DNA from: JACCZX01 sp038216465
GTDB taxonomy: Bacteria > Pseudomonadota > Gammaproteobacteria > Burkholderiales > Burkholderiaceae_F
Reading direction: 5' to 3'
Assembly (NCBI GenBank): GCA_038216465.1
Contig: JBBQQC010000014.1
Location: 1-64,000, forward strand
DNA: 64,000 nucleotides
Position 1 is the stretch's first letter. Every line of letters begins with the position of its first letter. Position numbers and translations under genes: made by a program. Shown here piece by piece: positions 45,345 through 53,571 of this stretch. The notes below the pieces were generated by a model. The model saw only the letters and a program-made list of their open reading frames with translations, had not been told where the DNA came from and ran no database searches.

Positions 45345-45374
45345 GGGCGGCGTGGTTGCTGCAACTCGCCGCCC
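45345..45374 (-). terminator. Stable hairpin downstream of glnA
   Basis: Perfect 8-bp stem GGGCGGCG/CGCCGCCC with an inner GTTG/CAAC stem in its loop, 21 bp after the glnA stop. There is no T-run, so it may attenuate read-through from glnA into the DUF4124-ntrBC genes or protect the 3' end of glnA mRNA rather than terminate fully. Confidence 0.5.
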
Positions 45375-45394
45375 GGTTCCTTTGTGCCCGCCGG

Positions 45395-46807
45395 CTACGA
45401 GCTGTAATACATGTCGAATTCGAGCGGGTGCGTCGTCATCCGGAAGCGCGTGACTTCGTCCATTTTCAGCGCGATATAGGCGTCGATCAGGTCGTTGCTG
45501 AACACGCCGCCACGCGTCAGAAATTCGCGATCGTTATCCAGGTACTCAAGCGCCTGTTCTAGCGATGAACACACGGTCGGAATCTTGGCGTCTTCCTCGG
45601 GCGGCAGGTCGTACAGGTTCTTGTCGGCCGGCTCGCCCGGATGGATCTTGTTCTGCACGCCGTCGAGGCCCGCCATCATCATCGCGGCAAACGCCATATA
45701 AGCATTCGCGGTGGGATCGGGGAACCGCACTTCGATGCGTCGGCCCTTCGGGTTTGACACGTACGGAATGCGAATCGACGCCGAGCGGTTGCGCGCGGAG
45801 TACGCGAGCTTGACCGGGGCTTCGAAGCCCGGCACCAGCCGCTTGTATGAATTGGTGCCGGGATTGGTGATCGCATTCAGCGCGCGCGCATGTTTGATGA
45901 TGCCGCCGATGTAATGCAGCGCAAAATCCGACAAGCCTGCATAGCCGTTACCGGCAAACAGATTCGTGCTGCCATTCCAGATCGACTGGTGCACGTGCAT
46001 CCCCGAACCGTTGTCGCCGACCACTGGCTTCGGCATGAACGTCGCCGTCTTGCCGTAGCTCGCCGCGACGTTCCACACGGTGTATTTCAGGATCTGCAGC
46101 CAATCGGCGCGCTTGGTCAACGTCGAAAACTTGGTACCGATCTCGCACTGGCCCGGCGCGGCCACTTCGTGGTGGTGCACTTCGACTTCAACGCCCTGCT
46201 GCTCGAGCAACAGGCACATCTCCGAGCGAATGTCCTGCAACGAATCGGTCGGCGGCACCGGGAAGTAGCCGCCCTTGACCGGCGGCCGGTGAGCGAGGTT
46301 GCCGGCCTCGTAGTCGATGCCGGTCGACCACGGCGCTTCCTCCGACTTGATGCGTACCATCGAGCCCGACATGTCGACGCTCCACGTAACAGCGTCGAAG
46401 ATGAAGAACTCGGGTTCGGGCCCGAAATACGCGATGTCACCGACACCAGTCGATTTCAAGTACGCCTCAGCGCGCTTGGCGAGCGAGCGAGGATCGCGGT
46501 CATAGCCCTTGCCGGTTGACGGCTCGACGACGTCACACGTCAGGATCAGAGTGTTTTCTTCGCGAAACGGATCCATGCGCGCGGTGTCGGGGTCGGGCAT
46601 CAGCAGCATGTCGGACGCTTCTATGCCCTTCCAACCCGCAATCGAAGAGCCATCGAATGCGTGTCCCAGTTCGAACTTGTCATCCTCGAACGCTTTGACC
46701 GGCACAGAGACGTGCTGCTCCTTCCCCTTGGTGTCCGTGAAACGGAGATCAACGAACAACACTTCGTTGTCTTTTATTGTTTTCATTACGTCTTTGGCCG
46801 TCGCCAT
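45395..46807 (-). CDS. glnA: Glutamine synthetase type I
   Basis: ATP-dependent amidation of glutamate, the main ammonium-assimilating enzyme. The 470 residues match GSI-beta length (468-471). Signatures: GHAFDGSSIAGW, ATP/metal-site GPEPEFFIFD, VEVHHHEVAAPGQCEI, NGSGMHVHQS and the adenylylation Tyr398 in DKNLYDLPPEE, so activity is probably controlled by GlnE. ATG at 46807 has GGGGAG nine bases upstream. A sigma-54 promoter and an NtrC-type site lie in the 223-bp leader region. Confidence 0.98.
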   Translation of the reverse strand: MATAKDVMKTIKDNEVLFVDLRFTDTKGKEQHVSVPVKAFEDDKFELGHAFDGSSIAGWKGIEASDMLLMPDPDTARMDPFREENTLILTCDVVEPSTGKGYDRDPRSLAKRAEAYLKSTGVGDIAYFGPEPEFFIFDAVTWSVDMSGSMVRIKSEEAPWSTGIDYEAGNLAHRPPVKGGYFPVPPTDSLQDIRSEMCLLLEQQGVEVEVHHHEVAAPGQCEIGTKFSTLTKRADWLQILKYTVWNVAASYGKTATFMPKPVVGDNGSGMHVHQSIWNGSTNLFAGNGYAGLSDFALHYIGGIIKHARALNAITNPGTNSYKRLVPGFEAPVKLAYSARNRSASIRIPYVSNPKGRRIEVRFPDPTANAYMAFAAMMMAGLDGVQNKIHPGEPADKNLYDLPPEEDAKIPTVCSSLEQALEYLDNDREFLTRGGVFSNDLIDAYIALKMDEVTRFRMTTHPLEFDMYYSS

Positions 46808-46866
46808 CGCTTGAACTCCCCTTGCCGTTTAGAAATTGCGTGTGTGTCTGTTATCGCAGCCCCATC

Positions 46867-46881
46867 GCATTAAATGTGCCA
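46867..46881 (-). promoter_or_regulatory. Sigma-54 promoter of glnA
   Basis: TGGCACATTTAATGC on the minus strand fits the -24/-12 consensus TGGCACRNNNNTTGC with a single mismatch, and the GG and GC pairs have the required spacing. It predicts transcription from about 46855, some 48 nt before the glnA ATG. It agrees with control by the NtrC encoded three genes downstream. Confidence 0.8.
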
Positions 46882-46907
46882 AATTGCGTCTTGAGCCATG
46901 CCGAATC

Positions 46908-46922
46908 GCACTATCGTTGTGC
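46908..46922. promoter_or_regulatory. NtrC-type binding site upstream of glnA
   Basis: The dyad GCAC-N7-GTGC (extended CGCAC/GTGCG) is the core of NtrC operators. Its centre is about 60 bp upstream of the predicted start of transcription, closer than the E. coli glnA enhancer sites. A second site was not found. Confidence 0.6.
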
Positions 46923-47002
46923 GTCAAACGTTTAGCGCGGTTGAATCAATTACGTAGCCGTGTTTTACACTATTCGCTGACGCTCCACGTTCGAGCAAAA
47001 TG

Positions 47003-47015
47003 CCCCGAAATGGGG
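47003..47015 (-). terminator. Possible hairpin after hemW
   Basis: On the minus strand CCCC-ATTTC-GGGG followed two bases later by TTTT, 16 bp beyond the hemW stop; an outer GGAGCG/CGCTCC pairing (46981-46986 with 47014-47019) is also possible. The stem is short, so the call is weak. Confidence 0.35.
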
Positions 47016-47030
47016 AGCGTGCCAGCTCAA

Positions 47031-48269
47031 CTATCCCTTCCGGTGCAGGAAAAGCGCCTGCAGATCGGATAGAAAGCGCAGCCCCCACGCCGTGGGCCTG
47101 ATCCGCTGATGGTCTCGCAGCAGCAAGCCCCGCCGCTCCGCTTCGGCCAATTCCGCTTCGATCGTGCCCGGCAACATTCCGGTGCGTTCCAAAAAATAAG
47201 CAACTGGCACCCCGTCTGCCAGACGTAAGGCATTCAGCATGAACTCAAACGGCAGATCGTCGCGAGATACCTGATGAGCCTCTGCGACAAATTCGCCCTG
47301 CGCCGCGTGCTGCAGATAACCGGTGGGCTGGCGAAAGCGCACTTGGCGAATGATGCGATGAGGAAACGATATCTTGCTGTGAGCGCCGGCGCCGATGCCC
47401 AAATAATCGCCGAAGGTCCAGTAGTTCAGATTGTGCGCACATTGACGGCCGGGCCGAGCGAAGGCAGAAACCTCGTAGCGCTGATAGCCCGCCTGCTGCA
47501 TCCCCAGCTCGAGCCAGTCATGCATGGCGGCGGCCGTGTCCTCATCGGGCAGGGTCGGCGGATACTTGGCGAACACCGTGTTCGGCTCGAGCGTCAATTG
47601 ATACAGCGACAGATGCGGCGGCTCGGCGCCCAACGCCTCGCCCACGTCGGCCTGCAGTTGCTCCAGCGTCTGGCTGGGTAAGCCATACATCAGGTCGAGA
47701 TTGAAGTTGTCGTAGTGCCTTCTTGCGATCTCGATCGCGGCCAGCGCTTGCGCCCGGTCATGGATGCGCCCCAGCGCCTTGAGCTCCGCTTGGTCGAAGG
47801 ACTGGATGCCGATCGATAAGCGGTTGATGCCCGACCGCCGATACGCCGCAAAGCGCTCGGCCTCGAAGGTGCCGGGGTTTGCTTCGAGTGTTATTTCACA
47901 ATCGGGCGCCAGCGGAAGCAACGCGCGAATATCGGACAGCAATCGATCCACAGCGAGCGCACTCATCAGGCTCGGCGTTCCGCCGCCGACGAAAACGCTG
48001 ATGACGCGGCGTCCCCAGATCAGCGGCAACGCTGCTTCGAGGTCAGCTCGCAGAGCGGTGAGGTACGCGTCTTCCGGAATTCCGGCTGCTCCGGACTCAT
48101 GTGAATTGAAATCGCAGTAGGGGCATTTGCGAACGCACCACGGATAGTGAACGTACAGCGAAAGCGGGGGTAGCACGGGCAAACTGATCGTGCCAGGACG
48201 AAGGTAAAAGGCAACATCGGGTGCTGCTGCCGCCGGGTGTTCGGGCTTGACTTCAATCACGTTAGCCAT
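47031..48269 (-). CDS. hemW: Heme chaperone / HemN-like radical SAM protein HemW
   Basis: Radical SAM protein of the HemW group, a heme-binding chaperone often annotated as coproporphyrinogen oxidase-like. The 412 residues have YVHYPWCVRKCPYCDFNSHE with the CxxxCxxC cluster, VFVGGGTPSLMS, ITLEANPGTFE, RLSIGIQSFDQAELKALGR and the HemN C-terminal domain. The N-terminal 35 residues are an extra leader before the usual start. The ATG shares one base with the rdgB stop (TAATG). Confidence 0.93.
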   Translation of the reverse strand: MANVIEVKPEHPAAAAPDVAFYLRPGTISLPVLPPLSLYVHYPWCVRKCPYCDFNSHESGAAGIPEDAYLTALRADLEAALPLIWGRRVISVFVGGGTPSLMSALAVDRLLSDIRALLPLAPDCEITLEANPGTFEAERFAAYRRSGINRLSIGIQSFDQAELKALGRIHDRAQALAAIEIARRHYDNFNLDLMYGLPSQTLEQLQADVGEALGAEPPHLSLYQLTLEPNTVFAKYPPTLPDEDTAAAMHDWLELGMQQAGYQRYEVSAFARPGRQCAHNLNYWTFGDYLGIGAGAHSKISFPHRIIRQVRFRQPTGYLQHAAQGEFVAEAHQVSRDDLPFEFMLNALRLADGVPVAYFLERTGMLPGTIEAELAEAERRGLLLRDHQRIRPTAWGLRFLSDLQALFLHRKG

Positions 48270-48862
48270 TAATGCCAGTCAGCGAACTTTTCCGTCCATG
48301 CAGCGAACGCAAGCGCTCGATGGCTGATGCGGTTCTTGTGCCCGGGATCGAGCTCGGCGGCGGTGATGCCGAGATCGGGAAGATAGAACAACGGGTCGTA
48401 GCCAAACCCGCCCCCGCCACGTGGCGCTTCGGCAATCTGGCCATGCCAGCGCGCATCGACGATTAGCGGCTCCGGGTCATCGGGCGCATGGACCGCAACC
48501 AGAACGCACGTGTAGTGCGCCCCTCGTTGTCTAACGCCGACCAAGCGGTGTAACAGTTCGGCGTTATTCCGCTCGTCACTTGCAGGCATTCCGGCGAAGC
48601 GAGCCGACCACACGCCGGGCGCACCATTCAACGCATCGACACACAACCCTGAATCGTCCGCCAGCGCGGTTAGCCCGGTTGCTACCGCGGCGTGCCGCGC
48701 TTTGACGAGCGCGTTCTCGATAAATGTCGAATGCGGTTCAGCGGCCTCCGTAACGATCAGTTCCGTCTGTGCTACTAGTTCGAAGTCGAGGCGATCGGCG
48801 AGAGCAGCGAATTCGCGCAGCTTGCCGCTGTTGGTTGAGGCCAGAACGATGCGTTTACGCAC
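48269..48862 (-). CDS. rdgB: XTP/dITP diphosphatase (RdgB/HAM1)
   Basis: Hydrolyses non-canonical purine nucleoside triphosphates such as dITP and XTP to monophosphates. The 197 residues carry IVLASTNSGKLREF at the N-terminus, TFIENALVKARHAA, ALADDSGLCVDALNGAPG and GGFGYDPLFYLPD, with the late SHRALAF. It starts with GTG at 48862, overlapping the preceding ABC ATPase gene by 8 bp. In relatives I expect rph directly upstream; here the ABC/hut block takes that place. Confidence 0.95.
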   Translation of the reverse strand: MRKRIVLASTNSGKLREFAALADRLDFELVAQTELIVTEAAEPHSTFIENALVKARHAAVATGLTALADDSGLCVDALNGAPGVWSARFAGMPASDERNNAELLHRLVGVRQRGAHYTCVLVAVHAPDDPEPLIVDARWHGQIAEAPRGGGGFGYDPLFYLPDLGITAAELDPGHKNRISHRALAFAAWTEKFADWH

Positions 48863-49802
48863 TCACCGACACCGCACGTGCGCGGATCGCCGCGAGCGTC
48901 AGCACACCCGCCAGCCGATCATGCAGCCGCACCGCCACCACATCGTCGCCACTTTCGAGCATCAATGCCAACGCGTCGCGCAGACTTGCGTTGCCGTCGA
49001 TCGAACGTGCGGGCCACGGGTCTTCCCAAGGAACGGCCGCGGTCGCGCACGTGATCGGCGCCAGCCGCTTCAGTGCGCGATCAGCGCCAACAAACTCACT
49101 GACGAATGGATCTGCAGGCGCCGCCAGGATGCGCTCGGGTGTGTCGTACTGCAACAGCGCGCCGTCCTTCAGAATGGCGATGCGATCGCCCATCTTGATT
49201 GCCTCGTCGATGTCGTGCGTCACGAATACGATTGTCTTCTTCAAGGCACGCAATATCTTCAGGAACTCGTCCTGCAGCCGATTGCGGGTAATCGGGTCGA
49301 TCGCGCCGAACGGTTCGTCCATCAGCATCACCGGAGGATCGGCCGCCAGCGCGCGCGCTACGCCGACGCGCTGCTTCTGGCCGCCGGACAACTCGCGCGG
49401 AAAGCGGCCGCGATAAAGCGCGGGGTCCATGCCAACCAGTTCCAACAGTTCGTCCACACGGCGTTGGATCTGGGCGGCGTTCCAGCCCAGCAAGTGCGGA
49501 ACGGTTGCCACATTCTCTGCGATCGTCCAGTGCGGGAACAGGCCGACCTGCTGGATCACGTAGCCGATACTGCGTCGCAGAGTGACCGGATCGGCTTGCA
49601 TGATGTCGCGCCCGGCAACTTTGACCAGCCCCGCATCGGGCTCGATCATGCGGTTGACGATGCGCATCGTGGTCGTCTTGCCGCAGCCCGAAGGGCCGAT
49701 CAGCACGCACACCTCGCCTTCGGGAATCGACAGCGTCAGGCGATCGACCGCGGGACGCGCGGTACCCGGGAACTGCTTGACCAGTTCGACGATCTCGATC
49801 AT
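48855..49802 (-). CDS. Opu-type (quaternary amine) ABC transporter ATPase
   Basis: ATPase of an OpuC/YehX-type importer for quaternary ammonium compounds. The 315 residues have Walker A GPSGCGKTTTMRIVNRMIEP, the Q-loop in GYVIQQVGLFPHWTIAENVA, signature ELSGGQKQRVGVARALA and Walker B VMLMDEPFGAIDPI. A short C-terminal extension (about 240-315) resembles a single partial CBS regulatory module. It is the last gene of the transporter unit, which runs binding protein, lyase-like protein, permease, permease, ATPase. Substrate is not shown by sequence. Confidence 0.88.
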   Translation of the reverse strand: MIEIVELVKQFPGTARPAVDRLTLSIPEGEVCVLIGPSGCGKTTTMRIVNRMIEPDAGLVKVAGRDIMQADPVTLRRSIGYVIQQVGLFPHWTIAENVATVPHLLGWNAAQIQRRVDELLELVGMDPALYRGRFPRELSGGQKQRVGVARALAADPPVMLMDEPFGAIDPITRNRLQDEFLKILRALKKTIVFVTHDIDEAIKMGDRIAILKDGALLQYDTPERILAAPADPFVSEFVGADRALKRLAPITCATAAVPWEDPWPARSIDGNASLRDALALMLESGDDVVAVRLHDRLAGVLTLAAIRARAVSVSA

Positions 49803-49809
49803 GGAAGCA

Positions 49810-50454
49810 TCACGCCACCAGACCCTTAGGCGTCATCGTGCGTTGCAGCCAGCCGAACAGCTGGTCAGTGCCGATCGAGAGCAGCGTCGCGGGAATCGCG
49901 CCGACTAGTAGCAATGGCAGCGCCATCATCGCGATGCCGGCGGTGATGAAATCGCCGAGCCCGCCGCCGCCGATATACGCAGCGAGCACTGCGCCCGAGA
50001 CAACCTGCACGGCAGCGGTGCGTATGCCTGCAAAGATCACCGGTGTTGCAATCGGCAGCTCGACCTTGCGCATGATCTCGGTGCGCTTCATCCCCATCCC
50101 ACGCGCGGCGTCGACGACGTCGGGCTCGACTTGACGGATCGCGGTGTAGGTATTGAGCAGGATCGGCGGCAGCGCGAGCAAGGTCAACGCAAACAGCGAT
50201 GGCGCAAACCCCGTTCCCAGCAGCGGCATCACCAGTGCGAGCACTGCTAGCGACGGCAGCGTACGTCCAATATTCGCCGACGTGATCGCCACCAGCGCCG
50301 CGCGCTGCTTGCCCGACAGCCAGATGCCGGCCGGCAGTGCGATGGCAATCGCAAGCGCGAGCGCCGCAGCCGAGAGCGCGACATGCGTTCCGAGGGCGGT
50401 GAAGAACCGGCCCGGGTGCGCGACGATGTACTGCCAGGCCTCGATCAGCAGCAT
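49810..50454 (-). CDS. Opu-type ABC transporter permease (second)
   Basis: Integral membrane permease of the OpuCB/YehW type, 214 residues with about five to six membrane segments. The EAA-like cytoplasmic loop is DAARGMGMKRTEIMRKVELPIATPVI. The family block GGGGLGDFITAG is near residue 163. It starts with ATG and follows the first permease gene by 9 bp and precedes the ATPase gene by 7 bp. The two permeases are paralogous and probably form a heterodimer. Confidence 0.88.
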   Translation of the reverse strand: MLLIEAWQYIVAHPGRFFTALGTHVALSAAALALAIAIALPAGIWLSGKQRAALVAITSANIGRTLPSLAVLALVMPLLGTGFAPSLFALTLLALPPILLNTYTAIRQVEPDVVDAARGMGMKRTEIMRKVELPIATPVIFAGIRTAAVQVVSGAVLAAYIGGGGLGDFITAGIAMMALPLLLVGAIPATLLSIGTDQLFGWLQRTMTPKGLVA

Positions 50455-50463
50455 CGGATCGAT

Positions 50464-51084
50464 TCAGGCCGCGCGCACGCGCAGCCACCGCTCGACTCTT
50501 GCCAGGCTCAGGTCGGCGGCAATCGCGAGCGCGCAGGCGGTCAGCGCACCGGTCCAGATCTTGGGCGCGTGATCGTTGCTGATGCCGTTGAATATCAGCG
50601 TGCCGAGGCCACCCGCGTTGACATACGCGGCCACCACCGCGACGCTGATCACGGTCACCGACGCGATGCGCAGTCCGGCAACGATCACCGGCGCGGCGAG
50701 TGGCAACTCGATGCGCAACAGCACATTGAATGCCGTCATGCCCATGCCGCGTCCGGCATCGACCACTTCACTGGGCACGCCGCGAATGCCGACGGCGACG
50801 TTCCGAATCATGATCATCAGCGAGAACGCGACCATGCAGATGATTGCGTTGGTCTTGCCGAGTCCGACAATCGGGATCAGAAGCGCTAGGAACGCAAGGG
50901 TGGGCACCGTGTACAGGATGCCCGTTATCGCGATCGCTGCATTGAACACCGTCTCGCTGCGCGCGGCCCAGATACCGATTACGAGCGAGATCGCGAACGC
51001 GATGGCAAGCGATGTGAGCGCGATCACCAGGTGCTGCCCCAAAGCCAGCAGAACCTGATCCCAGTTGTTAAGGAACCACTTCAT
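50464..51084 (-). CDS. Opu-type ABC transporter permease (first)
   Basis: Permease paralogue of 206 residues with about five to six membrane segments. The EAA loop is DAGRGMGMTAFNVLLRIELPLAAPVIVAG-like (residues about 120-145, AGRGMGM visible), followed by VVAAYVNAGGLGTLIFNG. The ATG at 51084 overlaps the stop of the lyase-like gene (ATGA), so translation of the lyase and the permease is coupled. The 15 residues of a longer upstream frame are rejected as they lie inside the lyase gene. Confidence 0.88.
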   Translation of the reverse strand: MKWFLNNWDQVLLALGQHLVIALTSLAIAFAISLVIGIWAARSETVFNAAIAITGILYTVPTLAFLALLIPIVGLGKTNAIICMVAFSLMIMIRNVAVGIRGVPSEVVDAGRGMGMTAFNVLLRIELPLAAPVIVAGLRIASVTVISVAVVAAYVNAGGLGTLIFNGISNDHAPKIWTGALTACALAIAADLSLARVERWLRVRAA

Positions 51085-52661
51085 CGACTTGCCACATCGC
51101 GTATCGCAAGCAGATCGCTCGCGGCCCATTTTTCTTGCGCCAACGACGTCGCGAGCGCTTCGGTGTCGGGACCCAGCGGCCGGTCCTCATCGAGAAAAGG
51201 CACCACGCTCCGCACCGCGGAATACGCAGTCCGCGTGCCGGCGCCGAGCGCACCTGGATCCAAGGCGCGCAGATCGATCGCCTGCGCCGCGCTCATCAAC
51301 TCGATGGCCGCGAGATAGCGTAGAGCAGGGAGCATCGCTTCGGTCTTTGCCACCACGCCCGGCGCCATCGACGCATGATCCTCCACCGCCTCCGATACCG
51401 GCAGGCTGTTGAGCGTCGCCGGTTGCGCGAGATGCCGCACCTCCCCGCACAGCACTGTCAACGTTTTCTGAATGGTTGCAAAGCCCGAGTGCTCGGGCCC
51501 GCGTCGAGTCAGCTGCAGCGGCAGCCCCGACGTGGCCGGCGAATACAGGCGCTGGCAGCGCTGCACACACAGCGAGGCGGCTTGCGCCAGGCCGAGGCCC
51601 AGTGCCTCGAACGCGATCGCCAGCTCCGCCGAGTGAAAGTTGCCGTTGGACAGCATCTCACCGCTCTCAATCAGCACCAACGGTGACTCGGTCGCGCTGT
51701 TCAGCTCCAGCTCCAGTGCATCGCGAGCGTTCCACACTGTCGTCAGCGCCGCGCCCTGAACTTGCGTCACGCAGCGCAGCGAAATTGGGTCCTGCACCCG
51801 CCGCGCTGCACCCGCTGCGTTCAGTGCGCTGTCCTGCAGAAGCGCACGCAGGCGTTCTGCGATAGCGAGCTGGCCGCGAACGGCGTGCGCTGCGTGGACA
51901 CGCGCATCAAGCGGGCTCAGATTCGCGCGAAAGCCCTCAAACGACAGAGCGCTGGCAATATTTAAATATTCAAGCACGCGCGCGCAATCGATCAACACCA
52001 AAGCCGCATGACCGACGGTCGCGGCATTCGAACTGATCAGCGCGAGTCCGTCCTTTGCTGCGAGCACCACGGGCTCGAGTCCGGCGCGTGTCAGCGCTTG
52101 GGCGCCGTCGAGCACAGCGCCGCCAAATTCGGCGCGGCCTTCGCCGAGTAGCGGTAACGCCAGATGCGACAGCGGCGCGAGATCGCCCGCGCCGATCGAA
52201 CCCTTACTCGGTACGACCGGATGCACGCGCGCGTTCAACATCGATTGCATCGCGTCGAGCACCGTGGGAGAAACTCCCGACCCTCCGACGGTCATGCCGC
52301 ATAGGCGCGCAAAAAGCATTGCGCGCACGACATCGGTCGCAAACGGCGAGCCGACGCCGACCGCGCGCGCCCGCACTGCGCGCTTCTGGTAATCGGCAAG
52401 ATCGTCCTGGCGAATGACGGCGCCGGTATTAGCGCCGAGCGCGGTGGTGACTCCGTAGGCGGGTTGGCCCGATCGGGCCAGGCGGTCGACCACCGCCCGC
52501 GCGGCAACGACACGCTGACGTGCTTCGCTGCCAATGACAACCTGAGCACTGCCCCGTGCAACTGCCTCGACGTCAGCGAGCGTGACTCCGCTGCCCAGCA
52601 GTATGATCGGAGTCCCAGGCAAGGCGCGCCTTGCTACATCAGCGAACGACACCCTTCGCAC
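51081..52661 (-). CDS. Histidine/aromatic ammonia-lyase homologue lacking the MIO triad; ergothionase-like candidate
   Basis: 526 residues with the fold signatures of the HAL/PAL family: Tyr69 in AYGVTTALGANTG, LNSLPVSEAVEDHASM, RVQDPISLRC (289-297) and LELNSATESPLV. The cofactor loop reads GSIGAGDLAPLSH (154-166), where HAL has GSVGASGDLAPLAH. The Ser of the Ala-Ser-Gly triad is deleted, so MIO cannot form. Tyr of VQDxYS is Ile293. Ergothionases, which remove trimethylamine from ergothioneine, belong to this family and work without MIO. Coupling by overlap to Opu-type transport genes on both sides supports a quaternary amine substrate such as hercynine or ergothioneine. GTG start at 52661, alternative GTG 52652. 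Confidence 0.75.
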   Translation of the reverse strand: MRRVSFADVARRALPGTPIILLGSGVTLADVEAVARGSAQVVIGSEARQRVVAARAVVDRLARSGQPAYGVTTALGANTGAVIRQDDLADYQKRAVRARAVGVGSPFATDVVRAMLFARLCGMTVGGSGVSPTVLDAMQSMLNARVHPVVPSKGSIGAGDLAPLSHLALPLLGEGRAEFGGAVLDGAQALTRAGLEPVVLAAKDGLALISSNAATVGHAALVLIDCARVLEYLNIASALSFEGFRANLSPLDARVHAAHAVRGQLAIAERLRALLQDSALNAAGAARRVQDPISLRCVTQVQGAALTTVWNARDALELELNSATESPLVLIESGEMLSNGNFHSAELAIAFEALGLGLAQAASLCVQRCQRLYSPATSGLPLQLTRRGPEHSGFATIQKTLTVLCGEVRHLAQPATLNSLPVSEAVEDHASMAPGVVAKTEAMLPALRYLAAIELMSAAQAIDLRALDPGALGAGTRTAYSAVRSVVPFLDEDRPLGPDTEALATSLAQEKWAASDLLAIRDVASR

Positions 52662-53514
52662 GCAAAAACGCGCGCGCGACGTCTCTCGGCTCTTCCTTGT
52701 CGTTATCGACCTTGTAGTTCATCTCCGCCATCGAGGGTTCATCCAGCATCGGACTCACCTTGTTCAGGACTTCGGCGATTTTCGGATTCGCGTCGAGCGC
52801 GTCCTTGCGCACCACGGGGACCAGGTAGTAAGGCGGCCACAGGTTCTTGTCATCCTTCAGGCGCTTCAATTTCATCGCACTGATCATGCCGTCGGTGGCG
52901 TAGCCGTTGACGACGTCGATCTGCTTGTTGGCGAGCGCCTGATAGCGCAAGCCGATCGCCATCTGCAGGTCTTCCTTGAACTCGATGCCGTACTTGGCTT
53001 TCAGGCCAGGCAGGCCATCCTTGCGGTCGCGAAACTCGGGACCGGCACCGAGCTTCAACTCCTTGGCGACGCGCGCCAGATCGGAGACCGTTTCAAGCTT
53101 GTACTGCACCGCGGTGTCGGGCCGGACCACCATGTTGTAGGTATTGTTCAGCGGCGCCTCGTTGAGTACGACGAAACCCTTGGCCGCATATTCAGCCTTG
53201 ACCTTGTCGTAAACCGCCTTCTGGTCGGTCATCGGCTCGGCCTTCAGCACCGCGAGCAGCATCGTTCCGGTGTATTCGGGATACAGATCGATCTGCTTTT
53301 CCTCGAGTGCCTTGTGCGCGATCAGCGTGCCACCGAGGTTCAGCTTGCGCTCGACTTTGATGCCAGCCGCCTCGAGAGCCTGCGCATAAATTTCGGCAAC
53401 GACGAACTGCTCGGTGAAGTTTTTCGAGCCGATCTTTACCTGTGCCAGCGCCGGAACGGCGAAAAGCGCTGCCGCAATGGTGACGAATAGCAAACGCAAA
53501 ATGCGGATCGACAT
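52639..53514 (-). CDS. Opu-type ABC transporter substrate-binding protein
   Basis: Periplasmic binding protein of the OpuAC/OsmF (YehZ) type, 291 residues. Signal peptide about 1-25 (cleavage after ALA), then VKIGSKNFTEQFVVAEIYAQ, DLYPEYTGTMLLAVL and YKVDNDKEEPRDVARAFL, all hallmarks of the family that binds betaines and, in EgtU-type members, ergothioneine. The ATG at 53514 has GGAG eight bases upstream. It is the first gene of the transporter unit and overlaps the start of the lyase-like gene by 23 bp. Confidence 0.88.
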   Translation of the reverse strand: MSIRILRLLFVTIAAALFAVPALAQVKIGSKNFTEQFVVAEIYAQALEAAGIKVERKLNLGGTLIAHKALEEKQIDLYPEYTGTMLLAVLKAEPMTDQKAVYDKVKAEYAAKGFVVLNEAPLNNTYNMVVRPDTAVQYKLETVSDLARVAKELKLGAGPEFRDRKDGLPGLKAKYGIEFKEDLQMAIGLRYQALANKQIDVVNGYATDGMISAMKLKRLKDDKNLWPPYYLVPVVRKDALDANPKIAEVLNKVSPMLDEPSMAEMNYKVDNDKEEPRDVARAFLRAKGVVR

Positions 53515-53571
53515 GGTGAAACTCCGGCTAACGGCGACAGGGCATTCTGGCACACGGCGTAGCAACGCAGG

